DNA of 64,000 bases from Gallibacter sp963634825 (lineage in GTDB: Bacteria > Bacillota > Clostridia > Peptostreptococcales > Anaerovoracaceae). Of this stretch, positions 43,803 to 52,154 are shown one piece after another (positions within the stretch are counted from its first letter, which is position 1; each line of letters opens with the position of its first letter). A program made the position numbers and the translations under genes. The stretch is from NCBI GenBank assembly GCA_963634825.1, contig CAVHCP010000001.1, forward strand, positions 87,896 to 151,895. The letters run 5' to 3'. The notes under the pieces were generated by a model. It worked only from the letters and a program-made list of their open reading frames with translations, ran no database searches and was not told the origin of the DNA.

Positions 43803-44882
43803 TTATTTCACCCCCAAAATCTTCTTAGTTTTTTCAACTACTTCATCCGGATCAAGAAGCATACCGCCGTATCTGTTTATAAGCGATACCGGATATTTTC
43901 CTTCTAGTACGTACTTAACATCATGCATCATCTGTCCGCCCTTTGAAAGCTCAACAGAGATAACATGCTTAACATTGTCGCCAAGCTTTTCAAAAGCTTT
44001 TGCAGGGAATGGCCATAGAGTTTTAGGTCTGATCATTCCTGCCTTGATGCCTTCTGCTCTCAACTTCTGGATAGCTTCCTTTGTAACTCTTGAAGTAGAA
44101 CCGTATGAAACGAATACAACCTCTGCATCGTTTAGTTCAACTTCTTCCCAATCCTGAAGTTTTTCCTGAGCCTTTTCGTATTTTGGCCAGTACTCGTCGA
44201 TGTACTCTTCGAGTAGATTTTGCTGTAGCCATACAGAATTTAGAGCATGTCTTTCTCTTTCGAATCTGTGGCCTGTAAGAGCCCAAGGCTTAGCCTTTCT
44301 GATATCTTCGCCTAAAACAGCTTCTCTTGGTTCAGGCAATAGTACAGGCTCCATCATCTGTCCGATGATACCGTCTGCACAGATGATTACAGGATTTCTG
44401 TATTCGTCTGCAACTTCAAATGCATTATAAATCATGTCGCAAGCTTCCTGTATTGAGCTTGGAGCAAATACGATTGTATGGTAGTCACCATTACCGCCGC
44501 CTCTTGTAACCTGCTCGTAGTCAGCCTGAGAAGCCTGTATAGATCCGATACCAGGACCACCTCTCATAACGTTGATAACTACTACCGGCATTTCAACAGA
44601 TGAAAGCAGTGATAGTGATTCCTGCATAAGAGCTATACCAGGTGAAGATGAAGAAAGAAGTACTCTTCCGCCTGCTGCCGCAGCTCCGTATGCCATATTT
44701 ACAGCGCCTAATTCACTCTCAGCCTGGATAAACGCACCACCTGCGTTTGCAAGCTCTCTTGACATGTACTCAGGCACTTCGTTTTGTGGTGTAATAGGAT
44801 ATCCGAAGTAATATCTGCAGCCTGCGTTGATCGCTGCTTTTGCAAATGCTTCGTTACCTTTTAGCAATTGTTTCTCACTCAT
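43803..44882 (-). CDS. 2-oxoacid:ferredoxin oxidoreductase, alpha subunit (VorB/KorA-like)
   Basis: The 359-residue alpha subunit has GCRYYFGYPITPQNEVPEYM, ESELGAVNMAYGAAAAGGR and VMRGGPGIGSIQASQADY in parts. Such separate four-subunit enzymes include 2-oxoisovalerate (VOR) and 2-oxoglutarate (KOR) oxidoreductases; the sequence looks closer to the VOR-type annotation, but the substrate is not certain. The start at 44882 has AGGAGG within the end of the ferredoxin gene and lies 1 bp after its stop. Confidence 0.94.
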   Translation of the reverse strand: MSEKQLLKGNEAFAKAAINAGCRYYFGYPITPQNEVPEYMSRELANAGGAFIQAESELGAVNMAYGAAAAGGRVLLSSSSPGIALMQESLSLLSSVEMPVVVINVMRGGPGIGSIQASQADYEQVTRGGGNGDYHTIVFAPSSIQEACDMIYNAFEVADEYRNPVIICADGIIGQMMEPVLLPEPREAVLGEDIRKAKPWALTGHRFERERHALNSVWLQQNLLEEYIDEYWPKYEKAQEKLQDWEEVELNDAEVVFVSYGSTSRVTKEAIQKLRAEGIKAGMIRPKTLWPFPAKAFEKLGDNVKHVISVELSKGGQMMHDVKYVLEGKYPVSLINRYGGMLLDPDEVVEKTKKILGVK

Positions 44883-44883
44883 T

Positions 44884-45105
44884 TTATGCCTCCTCCTTGT
44901 ACACATCAATAATACCGTCAGGACACATCAATGCACAGCTCGCACAAGCAATACAGCCATCCGGATCTGTTACATAAACATTGTGGTATCCCTTCTTGTT
45001 CACCTTAGTTGGTTCTAAAGCTAAGATGTTTTTAGGACAAACAGAAACACAGAGCTCGCACCCTTTACATCTGTCCGCCCTAATAGTCAGTTTCCCTTTT
45101 GCCAT
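44884..45105 (-). CDS. 2-oxoacid:ferredoxin oxidoreductase, delta (ferredoxin-like) subunit
   Basis: The 73-residue protein carries two [4Fe-4S] motifs, CKGCELCVSVCP and CIACASCALMCP, and transfers electrons from the thiamine site to free ferredoxin. It is the first gene of the operon, which continues alpha, beta, gamma, ATPase, aminotransferase with spacings of 0-15 bp. Confidence 0.95.
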   Translation of the reverse strand: MAKGKLTIRADRCKGCELCVSVCPKNILALEPTKVNKKGYHNVYVTDPDGCIACASCALMCPDGIIDVYKEEA

Positions 45106-45140
45106 TTAAGACCACGTCCTTTCTCGCAATTTTTAATTTT

Positions 45141-45169
45141 ATCGTATATAACATTTTACCGCATAACAA
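45141..45169 (-). promoter_or_regulatory. Candidate promoter of the oxidoreductase operon
   Basis: On the minus strand, TTGTTA (45164-45169), 17 bp and TACGAT (45141-45146) lie about 35 bp before the delta subunit start. The -10 is imperfect, so this is tentative. Confidence 0.4.
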
Positions 45170-45182
45170 ATTTACAAGCAAT

Positions 45183-45244
45183 AAAAAAGAAGCAAGTAAA
45201 GGCAATTTTTTTGTATAAAACACCAATATTTTTGCTTCTTTTTT
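45183..45244 (-). terminator. Long-loop intrinsic terminator after the M23 peptidase gene
   Basis: The 13-bp arms AAAAAAGAAGCAA (45183-45195) and TTGCTTCTTTTTT (45232-45244) pair around a 36-nt loop, with a T-run on the minus strand. It lies 23 bp after the peptidase stop and just before the oxidoreductase promoter. Confidence 0.7.
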
Positions 45245-45267
45245 GTTATTTTTTTATCTATCTGTCA

Positions 45268-46407
45268 TCATAAGTAGCTTCTCGGGTTGACATTTGTGCC
45301 ATTTTTTAGCACCTCAAAATGTAAATGATTTGCAATAGAATCCCCCGTACTTCCAACATATGAGATAGTCTGTCCCTTTGAAACTCTGTCACCTACGCTT
45401 ACTGCAAGCGAACTGTTGTGAGCATATCGCGTCTTTAGTCCATTGCCGTGATCTATCACGACCTGATATCCGTAGCTATTGTGCCAACCTGCAGTAACAA
45501 CCTTGCCACCGTCTGCCGCCTTGACAGGCGCTCCGTAGCTTCCGACTATATCAAGCCCCAGATGAAGCTCATATCCCTTGATCGGTCCATTCCTATATTC
45601 AAACTCGGATACAACATAGTGGCTACTTGGAAGTGGCCAGCTAAGCGAGCCTGTTGCCTTGCCTGAGCTTTGCGTACTGCCACTGCCACTTGAGCTTGAA
45701 GAAGTTTCTTTCTTCGTACCCTTGTAAATTATTTTACTGACAGGCTCTTTTATGGTCTTGCTGGCAAGTAGCGTCGATGTCTTGTATGTACCATTTATAA
45801 AGAGCGTATTTCCAAATATCAGCTTTGTCCCATTTTCGCCCTCTCTTTTGATCTTTGTTTTGCCTATTTCTAAGTCGTCATCCTCTACTACCTCTGTCTC
45901 ATATGGTATAGACACATTGCAGATACCATTCACGCCGACAGCAACATTAAAAAGAGGCGTGCTTTCGGAGTTTTCTTTTATAATACTATCCGCAGCTTCG
46001 GTAGCTGATACAGGCACCGGATCATCCTCCGCGAGAATAAGCTCCTTTTCCTTTATTTCGAGTGCAGGTGTAATAACCGTTTCCTGCGTCCCCTTATCTG
46101 CTCCATAATGCTTTTTGATAATATCTATCGTTTCCTTTGCCTCACTATATGAGCCTACCACAGCAAGCTCCTTATCGCCAAGCATAATTGCATGTGGCAT
46201 CTCCTGTACATCCGCGCCCTTTGCATATGCTTTGCCTGTTATAGCCGCATCATACATTACAAAGAAAAAAGCCAAAATAAATGCCATACATATAGCCACA
46301 ACACGCTTGCACTTATCGGCTTTTATTGCATCAACAGCCATAATGGTTTTTTGTATATATTTATTTTCGCATATTATTTCTTTTGTAGTTTTATTATTAT
46401 TCATCAT
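45268..46407 (-). CDS. Murein endopeptidase: G5 domain plus M23 (LytM-type) peptidase
   Basis: The 379-residue protein has a signal-anchor helix (about residues 35-58), a region of mixed charge, a G5 domain (about 165-225; SIPYETEVVEDDDLEIGKT in parts), a Ser/Gly linker (SSSSSGSGSTQSSG) and a C-terminal M23 zinc peptidase: HLGLDIVG, TRYAHNSS and NHLHFEVLKNG carry the ligands. It cuts peptidoglycan cross-bridges outside the cell. I start at ATG 46407; a TTG at 46422 in the same frame is less likely. Confidence 0.9.
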   Translation of the reverse strand: MMNNNKTTKEIICENKYIQKTIMAVDAIKADKCKRVVAICMAFILAFFFVMYDAAITGKAYAKGADVQEMPHAIMLGDKELAVVGSYSEAKETIDIIKKHYGADKGTQETVITPALEIKEKELILAEDDPVPVSATEAADSIIKENSESTPLFNVAVGVNGICNVSIPYETEVVEDDDLEIGKTKIKREGENGTKLIFGNTLFINGTYKTSTLLASKTIKEPVSKIIYKGTKKETSSSSSGSGSTQSSGKATGSLSWPLPSSHYVVSEFEYRNGPIKGYELHLGLDIVGSYGAPVKAADGGKVVTAGWHNSYGYQVVIDHGNGLKTRYAHNSSLAVSVGDRVSKGQTISYVGSTGDSIANHLHFEVLKNGTNVNPRSYL

Positions 46408-46510
46408 GTGTCCACTTTGCAATAAAATGCGCCTGTGGTCAATTCTTTTTGCAAAATGTTTAGATTTTGTTCATTTATAAGGATGTATCAGCAAAGGAAA
46501 TAATGCACTT

Positions 46511-47368
46511 TTATGATATGAGTCCGAGATTGTTTATAGTTTCTTTTTCCTGTTTGCCTGTTGTAATCGTATATTTTCGCGTAGTTTCTATACTACTGTG
46601 GCCAAGCATATCCGCCAGCCGATTTAAATCCTTTGTCTTTGCATAAAATGTACGAGCAAACAAATGCCTTAGATTGTGTGGAAAAACTTTGTCCGGTGGC
46701 ACTCCGGCTTGTTCTGCTACCTTTTGCATATTTCGCCAAACAGTCGTCCTGTCTATCGGAGCACCCCCTGCCGCAGTAAATATGCTCCCTCTTTTTATTT
46801 CTCGCTCCCTGCAATATGTTGCAAGCTTTAGCGAAAGCTTTTGCGGTAAAAAAATTACTCGTGTCTTGCCTTTGCAAGTTACTGCGATTTCGTTTTGCAA
46901 CAATGATTCTGCCTTTATGTATTTTAATTCGCTCACTCTAATGCCCGTTGCGCATATAGTTTCCATAATAAGTGCAGTCTCTTGCTCACCGTCTCTTATC
47001 GCCGTTCTCACGAGTCTTTTATATTCGTTCTTTTTTAGTTCTCTTTCTTCCTTTATAAATAGCTGTTTTTGACATCTTACAGTTTTTATCTTTAAATCCG
47101 GTCTGTTTATGAATTCAAAAAAATGATTTAAAGCTATAATCTTCGCATTTACGCTCGAGGCTTTTAATCTTTTTTCGAGTTCCTCTCTATATGCTATGAG
47201 ATCATCCTTTGTTATCTCTCCTAATGTTTTTGTCCGCAAAATTGATTTCAGAAAAGCTCCTACTGCTCTTGTATATTGCGCTATGGTATTTGGTGATTTT
47301 TCATTTTCTGTCATTTTGTCCTGATATTTTTTTAGCAATCCCTCTGCTACAATCATATTTTTTTTCAT
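46511..47368 (-). CDS. Tyrosine-family site-specific recombinase
   Basis: The 285-residue recombinase has a SAM-like N-terminal domain (residues 20-95) and a catalytic domain with Arg in ATGIRVSELKY, HNLRHLFART (His and Arg), GHSSIETTRKYT (His and nucleophile Tyr). All six family residues appear present. It stands alone with no excisionase, phage or transposon genes nearby, so it may be a chromosomal XerC/D-like or inversion enzyme. A strong AGGAGAGG site precedes it, and an inverted repeat lies directly upstream (47381-47420) beside an assembly gap. Confidence 0.93.
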   Translation of the reverse strand: MKKNMIVAEGLLKKYQDKMTENEKSPNTIAQYTRAVGAFLKSILRTKTLGEITKDDLIAYREELEKRLKASSVNAKIIALNHFFEFINRPDLKIKTVRCQKQLFIKEERELKKNEYKRLVRTAIRDGEQETALIMETICATGIRVSELKYIKAESLLQNEIAVTCKGKTRVIFLPQKLSLKLATYCREREIKRGSIFTAAGGAPIDRTTVWRNMQKVAEQAGVPPDKVFPHNLRHLFARTFYAKTKDLNRLADMLGHSSIETTRKYTITTGKQEKETINNLGLIS

Positions 47369-47380
47369 TATACCTCTCCT

Positions 47381-47420
47381 TCTACGTAAAATAATAATTC
47401 ACACTTTAAATTTACGCAGA
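47381..47420. repeat. Inverted repeat just upstream of the recombinase gene
   Basis: TCTACGTAAA (47381-47390) and TTTACGCAGA (47411-47420) are complementary at 9 of 10 positions, with a 20-bp spacer. It overlaps the leader of the recombinase gene and ends 5 bp before the N run. It could be a recombinase site, an operator or a leader hairpin; none is proven. Confidence 0.5.
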
Positions 47421-47425
47421 AAAAG

Positions 47426-47486
47426 NNNNNNNNNNNNNNNNNNNNNNNNNNNNNNNNNNNNNNNNNNNNNNNNNNNNNNNNNNNNN
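47426..47486. other. Assembly gap, 61 N
   Basis: A short run of unread bases covers the 3' end of the HAD phosphatase gene. The true distance is unknown. Confidence 1.
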
Positions 47487-48341
47487 CACAAATTTTTCAA
47501 TAGCTTTCGCCACGCCGTCATTATCATTTGTATCAGTCACAAAATCAGCCTCTTTTTTAACTATATCATCTGCATTACCCATAGCAACGGCTATTCCCGC
47601 TGCTTTGAACATCTGTATATCATTTTGGCCGTCTCCGCAGCACATCATCTGATCTGCTGTAAGCCCAAACTCGTCAAGCATATGCAAAAGTGCATTTGCC
47701 TTGCTCGTATGCGCACCGCCAACCTCTACATTATATGGGAATGAAGATGTTACTGTTATATTTTTTATTCCCAAAAGGCCATTCCAAATTTCTTGCTTTT
47801 GAGATTTTTCCGGGAAAAACACGCTTATATTTTCTATCCTTGCCGCATGCTCATATGCAAACGCATATATATCTGGTAACGGATGTCTTGTTTTTTCCAT
47901 ATATTCTTTGCTTCTAAACTTAGCGCGACCCGATACTACATCGTCATATTCCCTTTGCGAAACATATGCTTTGCCATCTGTAAAAACCTCTATGTCCTTG
48001 CCGTCGTTTTTGAAATGATCTATGACAGCTCTTGCCGCATCCTCACCGAGGAATGCATTATATACGGATTTTTCGTCCGAAAGCCTTCTCACATCGGCAC
48101 CATTTGCACAAACGGCATATTCGATACCTTCTATGCTCTTTAACTCCTGCGGAATCGACGAATATCCTCTACCGGTTGCAATCATAACATGCACGCCCTT
48201 TTGCATTGCGGCCTTTAGGGCTTCCCTTGTTCTGTCTGCAATAGTCTTGTCGCTTCTAAGCGTTGTGCCATCAAGATCAAGTGCTATCAGCTTTATTTCT
48301 TTTGTTTTTTCTTTCATTTCCTTCTTTATTTCCTCTGTCAT
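47487..48341 (-). CDS. Cof-type HAD-superfamily phosphatase (3' end in the gap)
   Basis: This is a cytoplasmic sugar-phosphate or nucleotide phosphatase-like protein of the HAD IIB (Cof) group. Motif I is ALDLDGTTLRSD, the second motif MIATGRGYSS, and motif IV CCGDGQNDIQMFKAAG with AVAMGNA. About 285 residues are readable and the family length is about 270-290, so the protein probably ends close to or just inside the gap. The start at 48341 has AAGGTG upstream; an earlier GTG (48350) overlaps it. The substrate is unknown. Confidence 0.9.
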
Positions 48342-48374
48342 AATTTTCACCTTGCCTATTTTTAAAGTTATCTG

Positions 48375-49094
48375 TTAAATCCCGTATTTTAAAGCTTCCG
48401 CAAATTCTATATTATTTTGCCTCAGCTCCTTCATCGTGCCGACCTCGCCATGGCCCGCATATATCATCATATCGTCTGCAAAAACCTCATTTAAATATCT
48501 GCAGCTGCGAGCCATATCCTCCGGACTGCCGTCCTTTAGATTTGTAATGCCTATTTCCGTCAAAAAAATCGTATCTCCCGTAAATGCAATCTTATTTTCC
48601 CACGATACGAAGCATACGCCACCGTCCGTATGGCCTTTTGTTTCTATTATTTCGAGCTTGTCGGTTGCGGTTGCGCTCATTTTACAAAAATCTTCGCCAT
48701 TTTCAAAATTAAATGCATTTTTAAAAAACGTATCCGCCTCATCAAATGTCTTTAACCTCAAATCGATTGATGATAAGCCCTCTGTCTTTTTTCCTTTGTC
48801 TGCCCGTTTTTGTTGCAAGCACCTCAATGTCTTTTGTGCCTTCGGAAAATCCTTTTCTGATATATACATATCGCAATCAAGAAGCTCACTGATAAGCGGC
48901 CCGTCCGTGATATGATCATAATGATGATGTGTAAATAAAATGCCATTTGGAGCAAGACTGTTTTTTAATACAAACTCCGAAATCTTTTTTCCGTTATAAC
49001 CTGCATCTATCAAATAGCAATTTTTACTTTTTTCTTCCCAGACAACATAAGCATTTGCCAAAAGCTCTCCGCCTGTAAATTGTTTTACTTTCAT
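48375..49094 (-). CDS. Metallo-beta-lactamase-fold hydrolase (glyoxalase II-like)
   Basis: The 239-residue protein has the metal motif THHHYDHITD (residues 57-66), KGHTDGGVCF, FTGDTIF and a late YAGHGE. This pattern fits the glyoxalase II-like or YcbL-type group of hydrolases. It begins MKVKQFTGG; the start at 49094 has AAGGAA upstream, and a longer reading to 49160 has no support. It lies 33 bp before the HAD gene in the same direction. Confidence 0.92.
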   Translation of the reverse strand: MKVKQFTGGELLANAYVVWEEKSKNCYLIDAGYNGKKISEFVLKNSLAPNGILFTHHHYDHITDGPLISELLDCDMYISEKDFPKAQKTLRCLQQKRADKGKKTEGLSSIDLRLKTFDEADTFFKNAFNFENGEDFCKMSATATDKLEIIETKGHTDGGVCFVSWENKIAFTGDTIFLTEIGITNLKDGSPEDMARSCRYLNEVFADDMMIYAGHGEVGTMKELRQNNIEFAEALKYGI

Positions 49095-49247
49095 ATAATG
49101 TTCCTTACACTTAATGATTACCAAAATGCAAATTGAATTATTAAAATTATTATAAATCATTATAAATACAAAATGAAATCAACGCAAGAAAGGATTGAAA
49201 CAGATAAGACACAGCTCCGCCTCTTTATGAAATATATCATTTTAGTG

Positions 49248-49275
49248 TTGAAATAAAAAAATATTGTTATACAAT
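49248..49275 (+). promoter_or_regulatory. Promoter of the trkA-trkH-trkH operon
   Basis: TTGAAA (49248-49253), 16 bp and TACAAT (49270-49275) lie 56 bp before the trkA ATG, in a 237-bp divergent region that otherwise shows no named element. Confidence 0.65.
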
Positions 49276-49331
49276 TATACATAGAGATTTTGCAAAGCGT
49301 TTGATTTTGCAAAAAGGAGAGGTAATAAAAA

Positions 49332-50675
49332 ATGAATATAGCGATAGTCGGTGCAGGCAAGCTCGGCAAAAAGTTAGCTTACACACTGCTAAACGGTAAC
49401 CATAGCATTACGATTGTAGATACTGACGAGAGCAAGCTTCAAAAGCTAAGTTTGCAAATGGATATTATGACGCGTGTAGGTAATGGTAAAGAAATTTCTG
49501 TTTTAAATGAAATTCCCGTATCCTCGTGCGATTATCTGTTTGCAACAACAAGTAATGACGAGCTAAATATCGTCATTTCGGCATTTGCAAAGCAGCTTGG
49601 TTGTAAAACAGTTGTGGCAAGAGTCAGGGATCCCGAGCATATGCGCCAGTTTGATTTTATCAGAGATATTATGCATATCGATCATCTGGTAAATCCCGAT
49701 ATGGCACTGAGTAACGAAATATACAAATTCCTTGTGGAAAAATACACTCTAAGCAATGGTGTGTTTTCTTCCGGCAAGGTATCTTTGATTGAGTTTAAAG
49801 CAAAAAAAATGCAGCAGCTCATCGGTCTGTCGATGTTTGATGCAAGTAAGCTGCTTTCCAATATGCTTGTCGTAGCTATTTCGCGAAACGGTAAGGTTAT
49901 CATCCCTCACGGCGATGATACGATACAGGAAACTGATTCGCTTTATGTTATCGGCGAGAAAAAGCCTATTCACGAGCTAAATGATAAGGTGCACGAATCA
50001 GGCAGATATAATGACATCCAAAAGGTTATGATAGTAGGTGGCGGAAAGACAGGACTTTATCTCGCAAAGCAACTGTCAGAATTTGGTATTTCCGTGAAAA
50101 TAATAGAAAGAGATTTGGCAAGGTGTCACTATCTTGCAGAAAAGCTCGAAAATGTTATGGTTTTAAATGCCGACGGCACGGACAAGGATCTTCTTGAGGA
50201 CGAAAATATCGAAGATATGGACGCCTTTGTAACTACAACCGGCTATGATGAGGACAATCTCTTGCTCGCGCTTACAGCAAAGGAATATGGAATTTCCGAT
50301 GTTATAGCAAAGGTTAGCAGAGGTATTTATACAGAGCTTGTTTCAAAGCTCGGTGTTGATATGGCAATAAATCCGATAGATATTGTAACAAGTAACCTTG
50401 CCAAGATGATTCGTGGCAAGCGCAAGATCATCTCAAATCAGCTTGTGCAGGGGCAAGCCGAGATCACAGAAATTATGGCAAGCCACAATATGAAGATGTC
50501 AAACAAGCCTTTAAAGGAGATCGAATTTCCTAAAGGCGTTATCATAGGTGCTATTCACAGGGGCACAGACGTCATCATTCCGGACGGCAATACTATCATT
50601 CGCGAAGGCGACAGAGTTTTGATTTTCTCCCTTCTTTCGGCTCTTCCGGAAATGGCTGCTTTTACGCGAAATTAG
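49332..50675 (+). CDS. trkA: Trk potassium uptake regulatory protein, two RCK modules
   Basis: TrkA binds NAD(H) or ATP and gates TrkH channels from the cytoplasm. The 447-residue protein has two Rossmann units: MNIAIVGAGKLGKKLAY at residue 1 and VMIVGGGKTGLYLAKQL at about residue 233, each followed by a TrkA-C domain (about 140-220 and 370-447). AAAGGAGAGG is the ribosome binding site. It is the first gene of a trio with two different trkH genes, so one gating ring may serve two membrane subunits (inference). Confidence 0.95.
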   Translation: MNIAIVGAGKLGKKLAYTLLNGNHSITIVDTDESKLQKLSLQMDIMTRVGNGKEISVLNEIPVSSCDYLFATTSNDELNIVISAFAKQLGCKTVVARVRDPEHMRQFDFIRDIMHIDHLVNPDMALSNEIYKFLVEKYTLSNGVFSSGKVSLIEFKAKKMQQLIGLSMFDASKLLSNMLVVAISRNGKVIIPHGDDTIQETDSLYVIGEKKPIHELNDKVHESGRYNDIQKVMIVGGGKTGLYLAKQLSEFGISVKIIERDLARCHYLAEKLENVMVLNADGTDKDLLEDENIEDMDAFVTTTGYDEDNLLLALTAKEYGISDVIAKVSRGIYTELVSKLGVDMAINPIDIVTSNLAKMIRGKRKIISNQLVQGQAEITEIMASHNMKMSNKPLKEIEFPKGVIIGAIHRGTDVIIPDGNTIIREGDRVLIFSLLSALPEMAAFTRN

Positions 50676-50696
50676 TTTTAAGGGAATTAAATTTCT

Positions 50697-52145
50697 ATGG
50701 ATATAAGGTACAGAAACTCCATAAAGATTTTTGGAGCTATAATGCTAATCATAGGTCTGGCGATGTTTTTGCCGATCATCATAGGGATTATTTATGCAGA
50801 GTGGGATTGCGTGAAGGCTTTCACAGCTACATCAATACCCTCTATTTTTGCGGGTATTTTTTTAATTTCCTTTTTGAAAAGCAGCGATGGCGATATGAAG
50901 ATGCGCGACGGTTTTTTCGCCGTTTCAATATCATGGATTTTAATAAGCCTCATTGGAGCTGTCCCTTTTTTATTATCGGGTGTAACTGACAGCTTCATAA
51001 ATGCTTTTTTCGAGTCGACCTCGGGTTTTACGACTACAGGTGCTTCTGTTTTCGATGACGTAGAGGCACTTCCACACGCACTTTTATTTTGGCGCACATT
51101 TTCACATTGGCTTGGCGGTATGGGTATACTTATTTTTACGATTGCAATACTTCCTATGCTCGGCATAAAGGGCCAATCTCTTGCATCGGCTGAGATGCCC
51201 GGACCTAATCCTGCCAAAATCTTCCCGCGAATAGCTGATACGGCACGCTTCTTATATATTCTCTACCTTGCTATGACCGTCCTAGAAATCATCTTGCTTC
51301 ATTTTGGCGGAATGACTTTTTTTGATGCGGTTTGCCACGCCTTTTCCTCTATCGGTACAGGCGGATTTACAAACTACAATGATAGTATCGGTCACTTCGG
51401 GAGCTTTTATATAGAAGTGGTTATTACCATATTTATGGTACTTGCAGGTATGAACTTTAACCTGTTTTATCTCTTTTTTAAAAATGGCATAAAGGAGTTT
51501 TTTAAGGATTCGGAATGGCGACTTTATATGATAATACTTCTTGTCGTATCGCTATTTATGTCCTTTACCCTAATAATAAATGGCACATACTCGCCTATAA
51601 ATGCGCTAAAGCTCGGATTTTTCCAGACCGCATCGACTATGACTACAAGCGGATTTACTGCATCCTCGTATATGCTCTGGCCAGTGTTTTGCCAAAGTTT
51701 GTTATTTATGTTATTTTTTGTCGGCGGTTGCTCATCATCAACAAGCGGTGGTATCAAAGTAGTGCGTATTTTGATATACGCAAAGATGGTAAAGCGTTCA
51801 CTTACTCTGAGACTACACCCTACGGCGATAGTACCTATAAAGGTTGGTGACAAGCACGTTTCGGGCAATGTCATCTCGCATACATCAGGGTTTTTATTCT
51901 TATATATATTATTTGGTATGTTTACAGCCTTTTTGCTTTCCTTTGACGGTTTTGATATGACAACGAGCATCAGCTCGGCATTTAGCTGTCTTGGCAATAT
52001 AGGCATAAATATTTCCGATGTTGCATTTAGCGAATTTTCGGGCTTTTCTAAGATTGTTATGTCATTTGCTATGATCGCAGGAAGACTTGAGCTATTTACG
52101 CTCCTTGTACTGTTTACAAGGAAATTTTGGAGGCCTTACAGATAA
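50697..52145 (+). CDS. trkH: Trk potassium channel-like membrane subunit, first copy
   Basis: The 482-residue membrane protein has four pore loops: GFTTTGASVF (filter Gly115), SSIGTGGFTNYN, MTTSGFTASS and CLGNIGINIS. All keep the filter glycine, as in K+-selective TrkH/KtrB proteins. It begins 21 bp after trkA with AAGGGA upstream. It is closely related in plan to the next gene. Confidence 0.94.
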   Translation: MDIRYRNSIKIFGAIMLIIGLAMFLPIIIGIIYAEWDCVKAFTATSIPSIFAGIFLISFLKSSDGDMKMRDGFFAVSISWILISLIGAVPFLLSGVTDSFINAFFESTSGFTTTGASVFDDVEALPHALLFWRTFSHWLGGMGILIFTIAILPMLGIKGQSLASAEMPGPNPAKIFPRIADTARFLYILYLAMTVLEIILLHFGGMTFFDAVCHAFSSIGTGGFTNYNDSIGHFGSFYIEVVITIFMVLAGMNFNLFYLFFKNGIKEFFKDSEWRLYMIILLVVSLFMSFTLIINGTYSPINALKLGFFQTASTMTTSGFTASSYMLWPVFCQSLLFMLFFVGGCSSSTSGGIKVVRILIYAKMVKRSLTLRLHPTAIVPIKVGDKHVSGNVISHTSGFLFLYILFGMFTAFLLSFDGFDMTTSISSAFSCLGNIGINISDVAFSEFSGFSKIVMSFAMIAGRLELFTLLVLFTRKFWRPYR

Positions 52146-52154
52146 GGATCACAT

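Noticed and set aside
46511..47368. Prophage or integrative element linked to the tyrosine recombinase
   Set aside because: No excisionase, capsid, relaxase or tRNA-bordered insertion is near; neighbours are ordinary chromosomal genes.
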